The notes under the pieces are model-generated. The model was not told where the DNA came from. It ran no database searches and worked only from the letters and a program-made list of their open reading frames with translations. DNA of 64,000 bases from Leptolyngbya sp. 'hensonii' (GTDB taxonomy: Bacteria; Cyanobacteriota; Cyanobacteriia; GCF-001939115): NCBI RefSeq assembly GCF_001939115.1, contig NZ_MQTZ01000041.1, positions 436,816-500,815 of the forward strand, in the 5' to 3' direction. A program made the translations under genes and the position numbers. This document shows, piece after piece, positions 16,844 through 24,600 of the stretch; the stretch's first letter is position 1, and every line of letters begins with the position of its first letter.

Positions 16844-17070
16844 TCGGGAGAGATCTTTGCTTCCCTCAAATCACAGTTGGCGGATTCACAAGTCCAATGA
16901 ATCCAGGTCTGACAAAACGTGAATTTTTCGCCTGCCAAATAATGACTGCCTGGTTAAACGTCATATTACGTGACGGAGGCGTGAGCGATAAGCAGGTGAA
17001 AATCATTGCTCGCGATTCGGTGGCTTATGCCGATTTCCTGCTGGAAGCTATCGAGGAGGCAGATGAGTGA
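16840..17070 (+). CDS. Small early element protein (76 aa)
   Basis: It starts at an ATGA overlap with the previous gene. The motif NPGLTKREFFACQIMTAWL resembles the 'GLTKREYFA' small proteins frequent in early regions of phages and prophages, whose function is unknown. The C-terminal segment is acidic (LLEAIEEADE). Its TGA overlaps the next ATG (TGATG at 17068-17072). Confidence 0.65.
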   Translation: MIGRDLCFPQITVGGFTSPMNPGLTKREFFACQIMTAWLNVILRDGGVSDKQVKIIARDSVAYADFLLEAIEEADE

Positions 17071-17333
17071 TGGCTGCAAATAGGGAAATCAGCGTGTCTG
17101 AGTTGATTGAGGCAACCCCCTTTGGTCAGCCGGTTCAACTTCCTCATGGCAAGCTTTACCCCCTCACGGAGGGAAGTACTGAGGGGGTCTGGACAACCTC
17201 CTCAGGTCGGATCATCCTCACAGAGCATTTGTTCAAGACCATGAACGATCAGGGCCATATCGTTGCCTCTGAGTGCTTCACGTTTGGCCCTGATGGCAAC
17301 CCTTACCTGTATTGCCGGGAGTTAGAGGAATGA
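17070..17333 (+). CDS. Small early element protein (87 aa)
   Basis: No family is recognised. It is a compact mixed protein (MAANREISVSELIEATPFG ... FGPDGNPYLYCRELEE). ATG at 17070 overlaps the preceding TGA; its own TGA overlaps the next ATG. Four successive overlapping genes from 16451 to 17548 form one translationally coupled unit. Confidence 0.6.
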   Translation: MAANREISVSELIEATPFGQPVQLPHGKLYPLTEGSTEGVWTTSSGRIILTEHLFKTMNDQGHIVASECFTFGPDGNPYLYCRELEE

Positions 17334-17548
17334 GGTATTTAGGCTACTTTGAAACCGGAAATTTTCCCCACACGATGCGCCACTGGCTTTATCAGAGATC
17401 CAATGGGGCCATCCAGGTATTGAGCAATTCGGTGATTTTCACGGCTACTTATCCCAGCTGGGAAGAAGCCAAAAAACATATTCCTACGGATGCGCGCATC
17501 AACATGGACAGAAAGCCCCTGGAATCATGGCAGTCCCTAGGTGCATGA
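17330..17548 (+). CDS. Small early element protein (72 aa)
   Basis: The ATG overlaps the previous TGA (ATGA). The sequence MRYLGYFETGNFPHTMRHWL ... YPSWEEAKKHIPTDARI is aromatic-rich and probably a small globular domain of unknown function. It is the last gene of the coupled unit; a HIP1-rich non-coding stretch follows. Confidence 0.58.
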   Translation: MRYLGYFETGNFPHTMRHWLYQRSNGAIQVLSNSVIFTATYPSWEEAKKHIPTDARINMDRKPLESWQSLGA

Positions 17549-17917
17549 ACCGGGACTGCCTTCATGGAGAGGTTAGGTCAGCGATCGTTCTCTAGTCCAG
17601 GCGATCGCATTCCTGGTAACCCGCAGGTGCATGAGCCGGGGTTGCCTCCAGTGATAGCGTCAGCGATCGCCCTTTCCCCTTGTGGGCGATCGCCTTCCTA
17701 AAGTTTGAGGTCATTGGGTCGAAGGACTGGGGCCAGGGCAATACCCCCACCTTCACAGGCGTAACCTAATCGCCGGATGACTAAGACCGTCGCCTGACCA
17801 GGCGATCGCCCTGTTCCCACCAAAGTAAAACCTGTCACCACCACTTCCACCAGGAGTCCAAACACCCGATCGCCTCTGACCAGGCGATCGGCAATTTTCA
17901 AACTATGGAGGCTTGAT
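17549..17917. repeat. HIP1-rich non-coding stretch with a degenerate direct repeat
   Basis: No convincing gene. A unit starting AGGTGCATGA(A/G)CCGGG and ending GTCAGCGATCG occurs at about 17539-17588 and 17625-17670. Four perfect GCGATCGC octamers fall within about 210 bp, and further partial copies (CCGATCGCC, GGCGATCGGC) lie near 17865-17892. The right part is close to inverted symmetry (GGCGATCG arms). It may be a regulatory RNA, a partition or methylation-dependent site, or simply HIP1 drift; the sequence alone does not decide. Confidence 0.45.
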
Positions 17918-18178
17918 GTGCAACAGCAACAGATTTCTCAAGGTGCTTGTCAGATCAGCGTTTTTGACAGCACTCACTATCATTCTGTCCTTCCTTTACC
18001 TGATGGATTTGATTGGGCCATGGCCACAATCAGAGAGTGTGCCCTCATTATTGGCATCTTGTCAGAGGAGCCAAATCTGTCCAGAGAAGCCGTAGCCGAT
18101 CGCCTGTGGGCTCATTCAACCTGGCTGTATAGCCATGAGCCAGCAATCACAGAGAAACCATCAGATTGCCCGTTTTAG
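17918..18178 (+). CDS. Small early element protein (86 aa)
   Basis: A GGAGG at 17907-17911 sits 6 bp before a GTG start, which favours this frame over an overlapping one. The central helices (ATIRECALIIGILSEEPNLS then REAVADRLWAHSTWLYSHEP) suggest a small alpha-helical protein. No family is recognised. An intrinsic terminator begins 5 bp after its stop. Confidence 0.58.
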   Translation: MQQQQISQGACQISVFDSTHYHSVLPLPDGFDWAMATIRECALIIGILSEEPNLSREAVADRLWAHSTWLYSHEPAITEKPSDCPF

Positions 18179-18183
18179 ATGTT

Positions 18184-18219
18184 GGGCTTCCACCAAAGCT
18201 GGTGGAAGCCCTTAGTTTT
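18184..18219 (+). terminator. Intrinsic terminator between the early unit and the initiator gene
   Basis: A perfect 11-bp stem, GGGCTTCCACC / GGTGGAAGCCC, with a 6-nt loop (18184-18211) is followed by TTAGTTTTGTTG. It ends the early transcript just before the initiator start at 18233. Reading the initiator from ATG at 18179 would place this hairpin inside the coding region, a reason to prefer the 18233 start. Confidence 0.75.
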
Positions 18220-18232
18220 GTTGAGCAGGACT

Positions 18233-18757
18233 ATGGAACCATTTATCAAGGTGACCGTTAGGGATTTGACAGTTTTAAACAGCCTGAATCTCAGATACAG
18301 CGAGTATCGGCTGTTCTGGTATTGCAAGGTCTTAGACCCGTTCTGTAATAGGTGGGCTCCTTTCAGCGTTCCAGAGGCTCTTAAAGTTTGCAATTTTCAG
18401 TCCGTTGGCACAGTCTACATGGGCCTTAAGACTCTCAAAACCAAAAAGCTGGTTAACGTGGTTTGGGAAAACGGTAGGGTATCTGTGGAAAACTTTTTCT
18501 CTGGAAGGAGTGTGGATCACTGCAGTGATCCTACGATCACCACAGTGATCGAAGATCACTGCAGTGATCCTACGATCACCACAGTGATCGAACCCCCCCC
18601 AGAAACAGCCAGGGGCGCTGACTTCGAACCCTCTAAGATTAAGAATTTAAAAGATATAAGAAAGAGCGATTTAAAAAGTTTTCCACAGGCCGGTTTTCCA
18701 CAGGCCCCAAAGCCAGGAACTTCAGAATATTGGAAGTGGATAGGGGGTCAGCAATGA
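18233..18757 (+). CDS. Putative replication initiator with internal origin repeats (174 aa)
   Basis: The N-terminal 90 residues (MEPFIKVTVRDLTVLNSLNL ... VWENGRVSVENFF) look like a winged-helix domain of the kind found in phage replisome organisers. Residues 95-120 are two identical 13-residue repeats (DHCSDPTITTVIE), encoded by a perfect 39-bp tandem duplication carrying origin-like repeats. A disordered basic linker and a short tail ending GTSEYWKWIGGQQ follow and may contact a host helicase. Its stop overlaps the next gene (ATGA). The initiator call rests mainly on the embedded origin; no helicase or primase motif is present, so host DnaB would be needed. Confidence 0.65.
   Translation: MEPFIKVTVRDLTVLNSLNLRYSEYRLFWYCKVLDPFCNRWAPFSVPEALKVCNFQSVGTVYMGLKTLKTKKLVNVVWENGRVSVENFFSGRSVDHCSDPTITTVIEDHCSDPTITTVIEPPPETARGADFEPSKIKNLKDIRKSDLKSFPQAGFPQAPKPGTSEYWKWIGGQQ
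18484..18702. other. Candidate replication origin inside the initiator gene
   Basis: A reverse DnaA box TGTGGAAAA lies at 18484-18492. Four inverted-repeat iterons GATCACNNNNGTGATC lie at 18515, 18535, 18554 and 18574 (start-to-start 20, 19 and 20 bp). An A-rich stretch runs from about 18635 to 18678, then two forward DnaA boxes TTTTCCACA at 18679-18687 and 18694-18702. This matches a theta-type origin (iterons, unwinding region, DnaA boxes), with the arrangement inside the initiator gene as in phage lambda O. The iterons contain eight GATC sites in 78 bp. Confidence 0.75.
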
Positions 18758-19035
18758 ACTTCCCTGTCAACAGCAAGTCCCTTGGAGTGGATCAAGGTTC
18801 CGCTGCTGCCGGCAAGGTTGATTTTTTCGACTTGATTTTGACCAGGCAGATTCTGTTTAACCAGTTGACCCACCTGACAGGCGAGCTGTGGAACTGGAAT
18901 CACCCTAGAGTAGTTGCCTGGATGGCGGCGTGTGGGTTCCACAACCCTTACTGCATCCCCTACCATGCCTATGCCGTTCTGGTGAGGCGATTACGAGAGG
19001 AGGTTGAGCGTGTTTCAAATAGAGATCGGAGGTAA
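18754..19035 (+). CDS. Small element protein downstream of the initiator (93 aa)
   Basis: ATG at 18754 overlaps the initiator stop. The sequence MNFPVNSKSLGVDQGSAAAG is followed by a helical region (LILTRQILFNQLTHL ... HAYAVLVRRLREEVERV). It is placed like a helicase loader or accessory replication protein next to an initiator, but no Walker motif or family is recognised. It ends as TAATG with the zinc-ribbon gene. Confidence 0.58.
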   Translation: MNFPVNSKSLGVDQGSAAAGKVDFFDLILTRQILFNQLTHLTGELWNWNHPRVVAWMAACGFHNPYCIPYHAYAVLVRRLREEVERVSNRDRR

Positions 19036-19286
19036 TGATGATATTTGATGAAGGCGTTCAGATCGGGGAACCATGCCCTAATTGTGAAAGCACCAGCACA
19101 GAGCATCGAGGTGGTGGTCTGTGGAAATGCGAGATTTGCTCAACTGCCTGGGGGCAAGAGTCGTTAACTGAATCCCAATCCTGTCCAAAGTGCAATAGCT
19201 CCAATACTGAAGAGTCCTGGTCATTGCCAGATCATTGGAGCTGTGTGAACTGTGGGTATAAGTGGAGATTGAATCATGGGGCGTAA
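19035..19286 (+). CDS. Double zinc-ribbon protein (83 aa)
   Basis: Two CxxC...CxxC knuckle pairs are visible: CPNC with CEIC (about 14-36) and CPKC with CVNC (about 52-75), each expected to bind one zinc. The first unit contains GLWKCEICSTAWGQ and the second HWSCVNCGYKW, typical of small zinc ribbons that bind nucleic acid or RNA polymerase. It starts in a TAATG overlap and overlaps the next gene by 11 bp. A regulatory or replication accessory role is inferred. Confidence 0.7.
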   Translation: MMIFDEGVQIGEPCPNCESTSTEHRGGGLWKCEICSTAWGQESLTESQSCPKCNSSNTEESWSLPDHWSCVNCGYKWRLNHGA

Positions 19287-19497
19287 AGGCAGAAAACCTA
19301 TCGGTGAATGGCTGCCCACCGGGGGAGCTGCAGAGCAATTGGGTATCTCTGCCCGTCGTCTGCGAGACCTGAGAGATGATCTATCCATGGGGAAGCATTA
19401 TCTGATTGTCAGTAAGAGGAATGCCGATCGCCCAACCTACCTGTGGAACATTCATTCAATTCGCAGTTATCTTTCTACTCCACTGGAGGTGAGGTGA
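19276..19497 (+). CDS. Excisionase-like HTH protein (73 aa)
   Basis: A short basic protein with a winged-helix/MerR-like helix-turn-helix (WLPTGGAAEQLGISARRLRDL, about 12-32), then a wing (KHYLIVSKRNADRPTYLWNI). This size and fold match recombination directionality factors (Xis) and small MerR-like regulators. It lies one gene away from the integrase, supporting a role in excision. It overlaps the zinc-ribbon gene by 11 bp. Confidence 0.62.
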   Translation: MGRKGRKPIGEWLPTGGAAEQLGISARRLRDLRDDLSMGKHYLIVSKRNADRPTYLWNIHSIRSYLSTPLEVR

Positions 19498-19866
19498 TTG
19501 ATTTGTGTTACAGAAATCAAACGTGGAGGGGCACGTCAGGGGGCCGGTCGTAAGAGAGCTGATGATCCAACCGTTGTTATTCGTGTCCCCAGCAGTCAAG
19601 AGAAGGCTTGTAAAGAGTTGGTTCAGTTCGGTTTTACTTCTGACCAGGTGAGATTTGCTTACTCTCTAATTATTGTCAAACAAACAGGGCTATCCATTCC
19701 TGGTGTACCGGTTAACCTTAAAGACATCCACGCCTATGGCTTCCAGTGGATAAATTACCAGCATTTTGAATCCGCAGTGATGATGATGGCCGCCAAGAAC
19801 GCCAACAAATCAATGAGAGTCTGTAGGGGCCTTGTCAGTGATTGGGCTCTACAGATTGAGTGGTGA
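19498..19866 (+). CDS. Element protein with GGARxGAGRK motif (122 aa)
   Basis: The start is probably TTG at 19498, directly after the previous stop, with GGAGGTGAGG about 5 bp upstream. The N-terminus RGGARQGAGRKRADDP matches the basic GGARxGAGRK motif seen at the start of many phage and plasmid proteins, including DNA-binding ones, with VVIRVPSSQEKACKELV following. The rest is not recognised. It overlaps the convergent integrase gene by 18 bp. Confidence 0.6.
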   Translation: MICVTEIKRGGARQGAGRKRADDPTVVIRVPSSQEKACKELVQFGFTSDQVRFAYSLIIVKQTGLSIPGVPVNLKDIHAYGFQWINYQHFESAVMMMAAKNANKSMRVCRGLVSDWALQIEW

Positions 19867-20958
19867 TGGAGGTGTGGGGCGATCGCTCCTCATCATCAGA
19901 GTCTCGAAGGCTCTTTGATGATGGCGATCGCTAATCCAATGATGGTATGTCTCTGTATGGACCTGGACAGAGTGCCCCATCTGCTGGGCAGCCAGGGAGA
20001 TATCTAGACCAAATTCCATTGTTCTGATGGCCCAGCAATGACGCAAATCGTAGAGCTTGAAGGGAAGCTTATGATCTGCGAAATATCTTGTTGCAGAGTG
20101 CCCAACCTTGTCATTACTCCGGCTTAGGTCGATAGGGGGAAGGTTCACCTTTGATAAATGGAATTGGTCAAACCATTCCGGGTAACAGGGCCACACCCTT
20201 CGCGTCCCGGTTTTGGTTTTCTCCAACACTGTGATCACCTGGCTACCCTGGCTCAGCTCCTGCAGGTCTAACCGAAAGACCTCATGGGGTCTCAATCCAT
20301 AAGTGGCCAGCATCCCATACACCCATCGCCATGCCTGATTTTTTAGGCGATAGAAGACTTCGGCAATCAGCAGATCGTCAGGCAGGTCTCTGGGGGATAC
20401 GCGCCTGGGCGAGTAGTTGCCCGATAAGCTGGCTGGGTTAAAGTCCAGTCCAGCAAATTTAGCTATTGCTCCGGCTGCCATACAAGCCCGCTTTCTGGTT
20501 TTGGTATTGGGGACTGTCGCCAGAATTAATGCTTGCAGTAGCTCACTGGTGAGCTGTTGATCCTGGGGGAGGTTCTTCAGAGGTTTCCAGTAATCCCCTT
20601 GCCAGGTTGTCTCTGTTCCCCCGGCTGCCAGGTAGTGAGCCTTGAACTCTTCAATCAGAGTTGAGGCTGTACGTGATTTTTCCCGTACCGGTTCCAGATA
20701 GGGAACCCAGGAAAATTCCTTGCAGGCCAGCAGGCCCCCGATCGCCTTGGCCTCTGCTTCTGCTCTTTTTACTCCGGCTGCATTGGCGTAAATCCCCAGG
20801 GTAATCCACTGCTGGTGGGGGTGAAGCTTGCCTGACCCAGGTTTAGGGGGAAAAGTGCCCCTCAGGTAAAGCCGATCGCCTGTTTTGGTGAGACGAACTC
20901 CCACATTGGCACTTTTTAACCGGGTGTTTGCCGCTGCGATCCGTGCGCCTATGTCCAT
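19849..20958 (-). CDS. Tyrosine-family site-specific integrase
   Basis: The protein is 369 residues. The N-terminal region is a DNA-binding arm/core domain. The C-terminal catalytic domain shows the first Arg (TYGLRPHEVFRLDL, about 223), HxxR-like LYDLRHCWAI (about 315), a GHS segment (QQMGHSVQVHTETY) and the nucleophilic Tyr near 342. It lies next to tRNA-Glu and reads away from it. The start codon is 6 bp from an arm-type site, so the integrase may repress its own promoter. This is the enzyme expected to integrate and excise the element. Confidence 0.93.
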   Translation of the reverse strand: MDIGARIAAANTRLKSANVGVRLTKTGDRLYLRGTFPPKPGSGKLHPHQQWITLGIYANAAGVKRAEAEAKAIGGLLACKEFSWVPYLEPVREKSRTASTLIEEFKAHYLAAGGTETTWQGDYWKPLKNLPQDQQLTSELLQALILATVPNTKTRKRACMAAGAIAKFAGLDFNPASLSGNYSPRRVSPRDLPDDLLIAEVFYRLKNQAWRWVYGMLATYGLRPHEVFRLDLQELSQGSQVITVLEKTKTGTRRVWPCYPEWFDQFHLSKVNLPPIDLSRSNDKVGHSATRYFADHKLPFKLYDLRHCWAIRTMEFGLDISLAAQQMGHSVQVHTETYHHWISDRHHQRAFETLMMRSDRPTPPSPLNL

Positions 20959-20964
20959 AAGTGG

Positions 20965-20985
20965 CTTGACTAAAGTTTGACTAAA
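20965..20985. promoter_or_regulatory. Right arm-type integrase site
   Basis: A 21-bp sequence identical to 5784-5804, containing two direct TTGACTAAA copies. It lies between the integrase start codon and the right attachment repeat. Confidence 0.6.
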
Positions 20986-21043
20986 TATCGAGGTATATTC
21001 TCGTATATTTAGGGGTATTTATGTACTATCGCATATTTCCAGA

Positions 21044-21112
21044 AAGCTTAAAACCCTTGCACTGTAGCTTCTTCGCCACTTAGTACAAGGGTTCTGATCG
21101 CGCCTTTGAGGA
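21044..21112 (-). terminator. Element-supplied terminator of tRNA-Glu
   Basis: On the minus strand, downstream of the tRNA, an 8-bp stem (AACCCTTG / CAAGGGTT) with a 26-nt loop is followed by TTTTAAGCTTTC. The stem is identical in the displaced host copy at 5639-5680 while 15 bp of the loop differ, which supports selection on pairing. Confidence 0.5.
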
Positions 21113-21134
21113 TACCCCCAGGGGAATTCGAATC
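21044..21134. repeat. Right attachment repeat (attR)
   Basis: The 91-bp counterpart of 5631-5721. It overlaps the 3' 22 nt of tRNA-Glu (21113-21134). The part from 21044 to 21112 is supplied by the element and carries its own copy of the terminator: arms AACCCTTG (21052-21059) and CAAGGGTT (21086-21093), with a loop diverged from the left copy. Confidence 0.9.
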
Positions 21135-21185
21135 CCCGTCGCCTCCGTGAAAGGGAGGTGTCCTAGGCCTCTAGACGATGGGGGC
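21113..21185 (-). tRNA. tRNA-Glu (anticodon UUC)
   Basis: On the minus strand the 73-nt gene begins GCCCCCATCGTCTAGAGG and contains the anticodon loop CCTTTCACG with TTC. The T arm is GGGGATTCGAATTCCCC and it ends TGGGGGTA; CCA is not encoded. All four arms pair. In cyanobacteria this tRNA also feeds tetrapyrrole synthesis through glutamyl-tRNA reductase. The 3' part is the integration site of the neighbouring element and remains intact. Confidence 0.95.
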
Positions 21186-21691
21186 GCGTTATTGACCTTA
21201 CTTAGGCTAACTAGAATCTTTGGCTTTGTCAACTTTCTTCCACAAATTCCTTTGGCGGGGATCTGTTTACAAAGATCAAAGAGAGATGTCCGTTTCCTTC
21301 TTCCTATAGTTAGTATCGGAAGCAGAGACCTGTTCTAGGATTATACATAGGCTGAGTCATCTTCGTTTCACTTAAAAATTAAGGTTATGGGATGGGAGAA
21401 GACGCGGAGCAAGGAGAATGCCGTAAATCAAGTCAAGTCTCTTGGCAATGTTCCTGAGGTTTAATATCTCCGGGGCTCCATCTCCTGGATACGTCCGAGA
21501 CCAGCTATTAAGGTAGTATCGGTGCTGATAAAATCAAGCCTGATGTAGAAGTGGGGGAATTTTCACCTGGATTCTCGATCCGTAACTGGTATATAGTTTT
21601 GCAACCTGTAATTGACCCGACAGTGCTTCAAGCCAAAGACAGCTTTCAATCGGATCACCTCTGTGATGGAATTCCAGTGGGAGCACGGTGA
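21186..21691. other. Intergenic region upstream of cyaC
   Basis: 506 bp between tRNA-Glu and the adenylate cyclase gene. The left part must hold the tRNA promoter (reading leftward) and the right part that of cyaC. I see no convincing small gene, RNA or repeat here. Confidence 0.5.
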
Positions 21692-24600
21692 ATGAGAGCA
21701 CCAAGCAAAAATAAACCGAAAATTCTGGTTGTAGATGATGAACCAGATAATTTGGATCTGCTCTATCGCACCTTTCATCGAGAGTTCAGGGTGCTGAGGG
21801 CGGAAAGTGCTCCTGTGGCGTTAGAAATTCTGGAAAAAGAAGAGGATATTGCTGTTATCATTTCCGACCAGCGCATGCCGTTGATGAGCGGGACTGAGTT
21901 TCTGAGTCTGACGGCCAGCCGCTACCCGGATATCATTCGGATTATTTTGACAGGCTACACGGATGTGGAAGATCTAGTAGAGGCCATTAACACTGGTCGG
22001 GTTTTTAAATATGTCACCAAGCCCTGGGATGAAAGGGAACTGAGATCAGTGGTGTCCCAGGCGATCGATACCCATAGTCTAATCAAAAACCGCACCCGTG
22101 AGCTCAGTCGAGCTTTGCGACAGGAATCCTTGTTGAATGCGGTCATTAATACTATTCATAGCGCCTCGGATTATCGGCAAATTCCCCAGACGATCGTGAC
22201 GGCGATCGGGCAAATGTTTGAGGTGAGTTATTGTGTCCTGCGATCCTTCCGAGATGAACACCTGGAGGATGAACTGTTTGTCTACCGGGGCAAGAACGGG
22301 GAACCGTTGCCGGAAACCGGGAACGGAACCGAGCCAGCCTGCCCGATTCCTGATTCGGAGCTTTTGAGCCAAACCCTCTGGGAAAGCCGGGATGTGCGGG
22401 TTTTTAATGATGTTATAACGGATGATCCGGACCGGGATAACAGCCCTGAAGCCCGATCACGACATCAGGCTTATCAGCAGTTGGGGATTTGCTCCAGCCT
22501 GGTGGTTCCCCTGCTTAGCCGTCACGAATTGATTGCCGTTCTGGCGTTACACCAGTGCGGTGAACCCCATGCCTGGCAGGGAGAAGAAATCCAGCTCGTG
22601 ATTATGGTGGCGGATCAGGCCGCCCTTTCCCTGTCCCAGGCGATCGCCTATGAACGGGTGCGATCCCTGGCTCAACGGGAAGCCCTGATCAACACCATCA
22701 CCAGTGCGATTCGGTCCAGCCTCGACCCCCAGGAGATCTTTGCGGCCATTACCCAGCAGTTGGGTCAGGCGCTACATGTAGATGGCTGTGCCCTGTCTCT
22801 CTGGACAGAGGATGATGAATTTGTCCAATGTGTTGGCTTGCATGACTCTTCCCAACCCCAGAATTCCATCATTGCCACAGACTTGCCAGATCAGGCCAGT
22901 GGGGTTGCCCGTCAATTACCCCAATCTCTGGTGCCGATTGCGGGTAATCCCGTCCTGCAGCAACTGCTGAGAACTCAGCAGCCGGTTGCGATCGATGACC
23001 TGAGCCAGTACTCGGAAACCAATGAACCGGATTTGCCGGTACGGGCTCCAGCCCGTGCCTTGCTGATGGTGCCCCTCCTGGCAGATGGCAAACTGATTGG
23101 CAGCATTTCCCTGCGTCAGGTGCATCAGTCACGGCAATGGCGTAGCTCCGAGATTGATCTGGCCCAGGCTGTGGCAGCCCAGGCCGCGATCGCCGTGCAG
23201 CAGTCGCGCCTGTTTCAAAAGACCCGGCAACAGGCTGAGCAGTTACTGGAGCTCGATCGGCAAAAAACAGAATTTTTCCAGAATATTTCCCATGAATTCC
23301 GCACTCCCCTCACCCTGATGATTGGGCCTCTGGAGTCGGCGGTTTTTCACCACCAGGGATTGTCTGCTGAACAGGCTGAGATTGCCCTGCGTAATTCCCG
23401 GCGATTGTTGCGCTTGGTGAATCAACTCCTGGATTTACAGCGTCTGGATGCCGGACGGATGCAGCCCAGTTTTCGCCCCTGTCAGTTGGTAGAGTTCGTG
23501 GGCCAGATTGTGGATTCTTTCCGACCCTATTGCGAAAAGAAAGGCTTGGCACTGGTTGCTGATTTCCAGGTCTGTCCAACCCTTTATCTGGATCTGGAAA
23601 AATTTGACAAGGTAATTTACAATCTCCTCTCCAATGCCATGAAGTTTACTCCGTCTGGAGGCAGCATCAGCGTAACACTGGATCAGGCCAGGGACTACTG
23701 TTTGTTGCAGGTCAAAGATACGGGCATTGGTATCCGTACTGATCAGATTCCCCACTTGTTTGAACGGTTTCGACAGGCGGAGGGGTCTGCCAGCCGCAGT
23801 TACGAGGGTAGTGGTTTGGGATTGGCCCTCGTGAAGGAACTGGTGGAACTTCATGGGGGGCAGGTTACTGTGGAATCTGAATATGGTGCAGGCACAACTT
23901 TCATCCTCTGGTTGCGGTTGGGGAACGCCCACCTGCCTCCTCATCAGGTGATTGAGGTGCCGACGGAGGTGCCGACGGAGGTCCAACCGGGTCGGGCCGC
24001 CGTAGAACTGGCTGATCTGGAAACAGATCTGTATGAGCCCAGTCCATTGCCTGCTGAGCCTGTTCCAGTGCTCCCATTGGTGGAGCAGCCACCGGTAAGT
24101 CAGGAACGATCGAAGATCCTGATGGTGGACGACAATGCGGATGTGCGTAGTTACGTGGCTGATGTCTTGCGTCGGGCTGGCTATGAGGTCTGTATGGCCC
24201 GCAATGGGGCGGAAGGGTTTAACGTGGCTCGGGCTGAGACCCCCCATCTGATTGTGACGGATTTGATGATGCCCCTGGTCTCCGGTCTGGACATGATCCA
24301 GATGATTCGGGCCGAGCCTAGTCTGACTGGGGTGCCGATCGTCCTATTGACTGCTAAAGCGGATGCAGATACCCGCATCGAAGGAGTGGAGCGGGGAGCA
24401 GATGCTTATCTGTCGAAGCCGTTTAACGATCGGGAACTGTTAGCTGAGGTTCGCAATTTGCTGGCTCTGAAAGCCAATGAACGACGGATTGCCGAGCTGA
24501 ACAGCTATTTGACCCAGTCGGTGCTGAGTCGGTTTTTGCCGCCTTCTCTGGTGCATAAGGCTGCCCGAGGAGAACTGTCTCTGGATCTGCGACCGGAACC

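Larger units (their letters stand above)
5631..21134. mobile_element. 15.4-kb integrated element at tRNA-Glu (provirus- or satellite-like)
   Basis: Direct repeats at 5631-5721 and 21044-21134 are offset by exactly 15,413 bp and contain the 3' 22 nt of tRNA-Glu plus the downstream terminator. The intact tRNA is at the right end beside a tyrosine integrase, the classic layout for integration into a tRNA 3' end. The contents are integrase, xis-like HTH, XRE and RHH regulators, many overlapping small genes, an initiator with an internal origin, and two divergent structural-looking operons that include a tail-fibre-repeat protein. No terminase, portal, HK97-type capsid protein, packaging ATPase, conjugation gene or lysin is recognisable. 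Whether it makes its own particle, uses a helper's, or is defective cannot be decided from sequence. Confidence 0.9.

Noticed and set aside
17698-17901. 67-codon open frame on the minus strand in the HIP1-rich stretch
   Set aside because: It starts at TTG, has no ribosome-binding site, and its codons largely follow HIP1 octamers. The end (VLRPNDLKL) looks faintly like small KOW-type proteins, but the support is too weak to call a gene.
5826-21134. Interpretation as an ordinary tailed (Caudoviricetes) prophage
   Set aside because: Only tail-fibre repeats support it; terminase, portal, capsid, tube and tape-measure genes were not found, and the gene sizes do not match a tail module.
5826-21134. 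Interpretation as an integrative conjugative element
   Set aside because: No relaxase, coupling protein or type IV secretion ATPase is visible in any frame.
23435-24247. 270-codon open frame antisense to cyaC
   Set aside because: Shadow frame opposite the kinase and receiver domains, with no family features or start signals.
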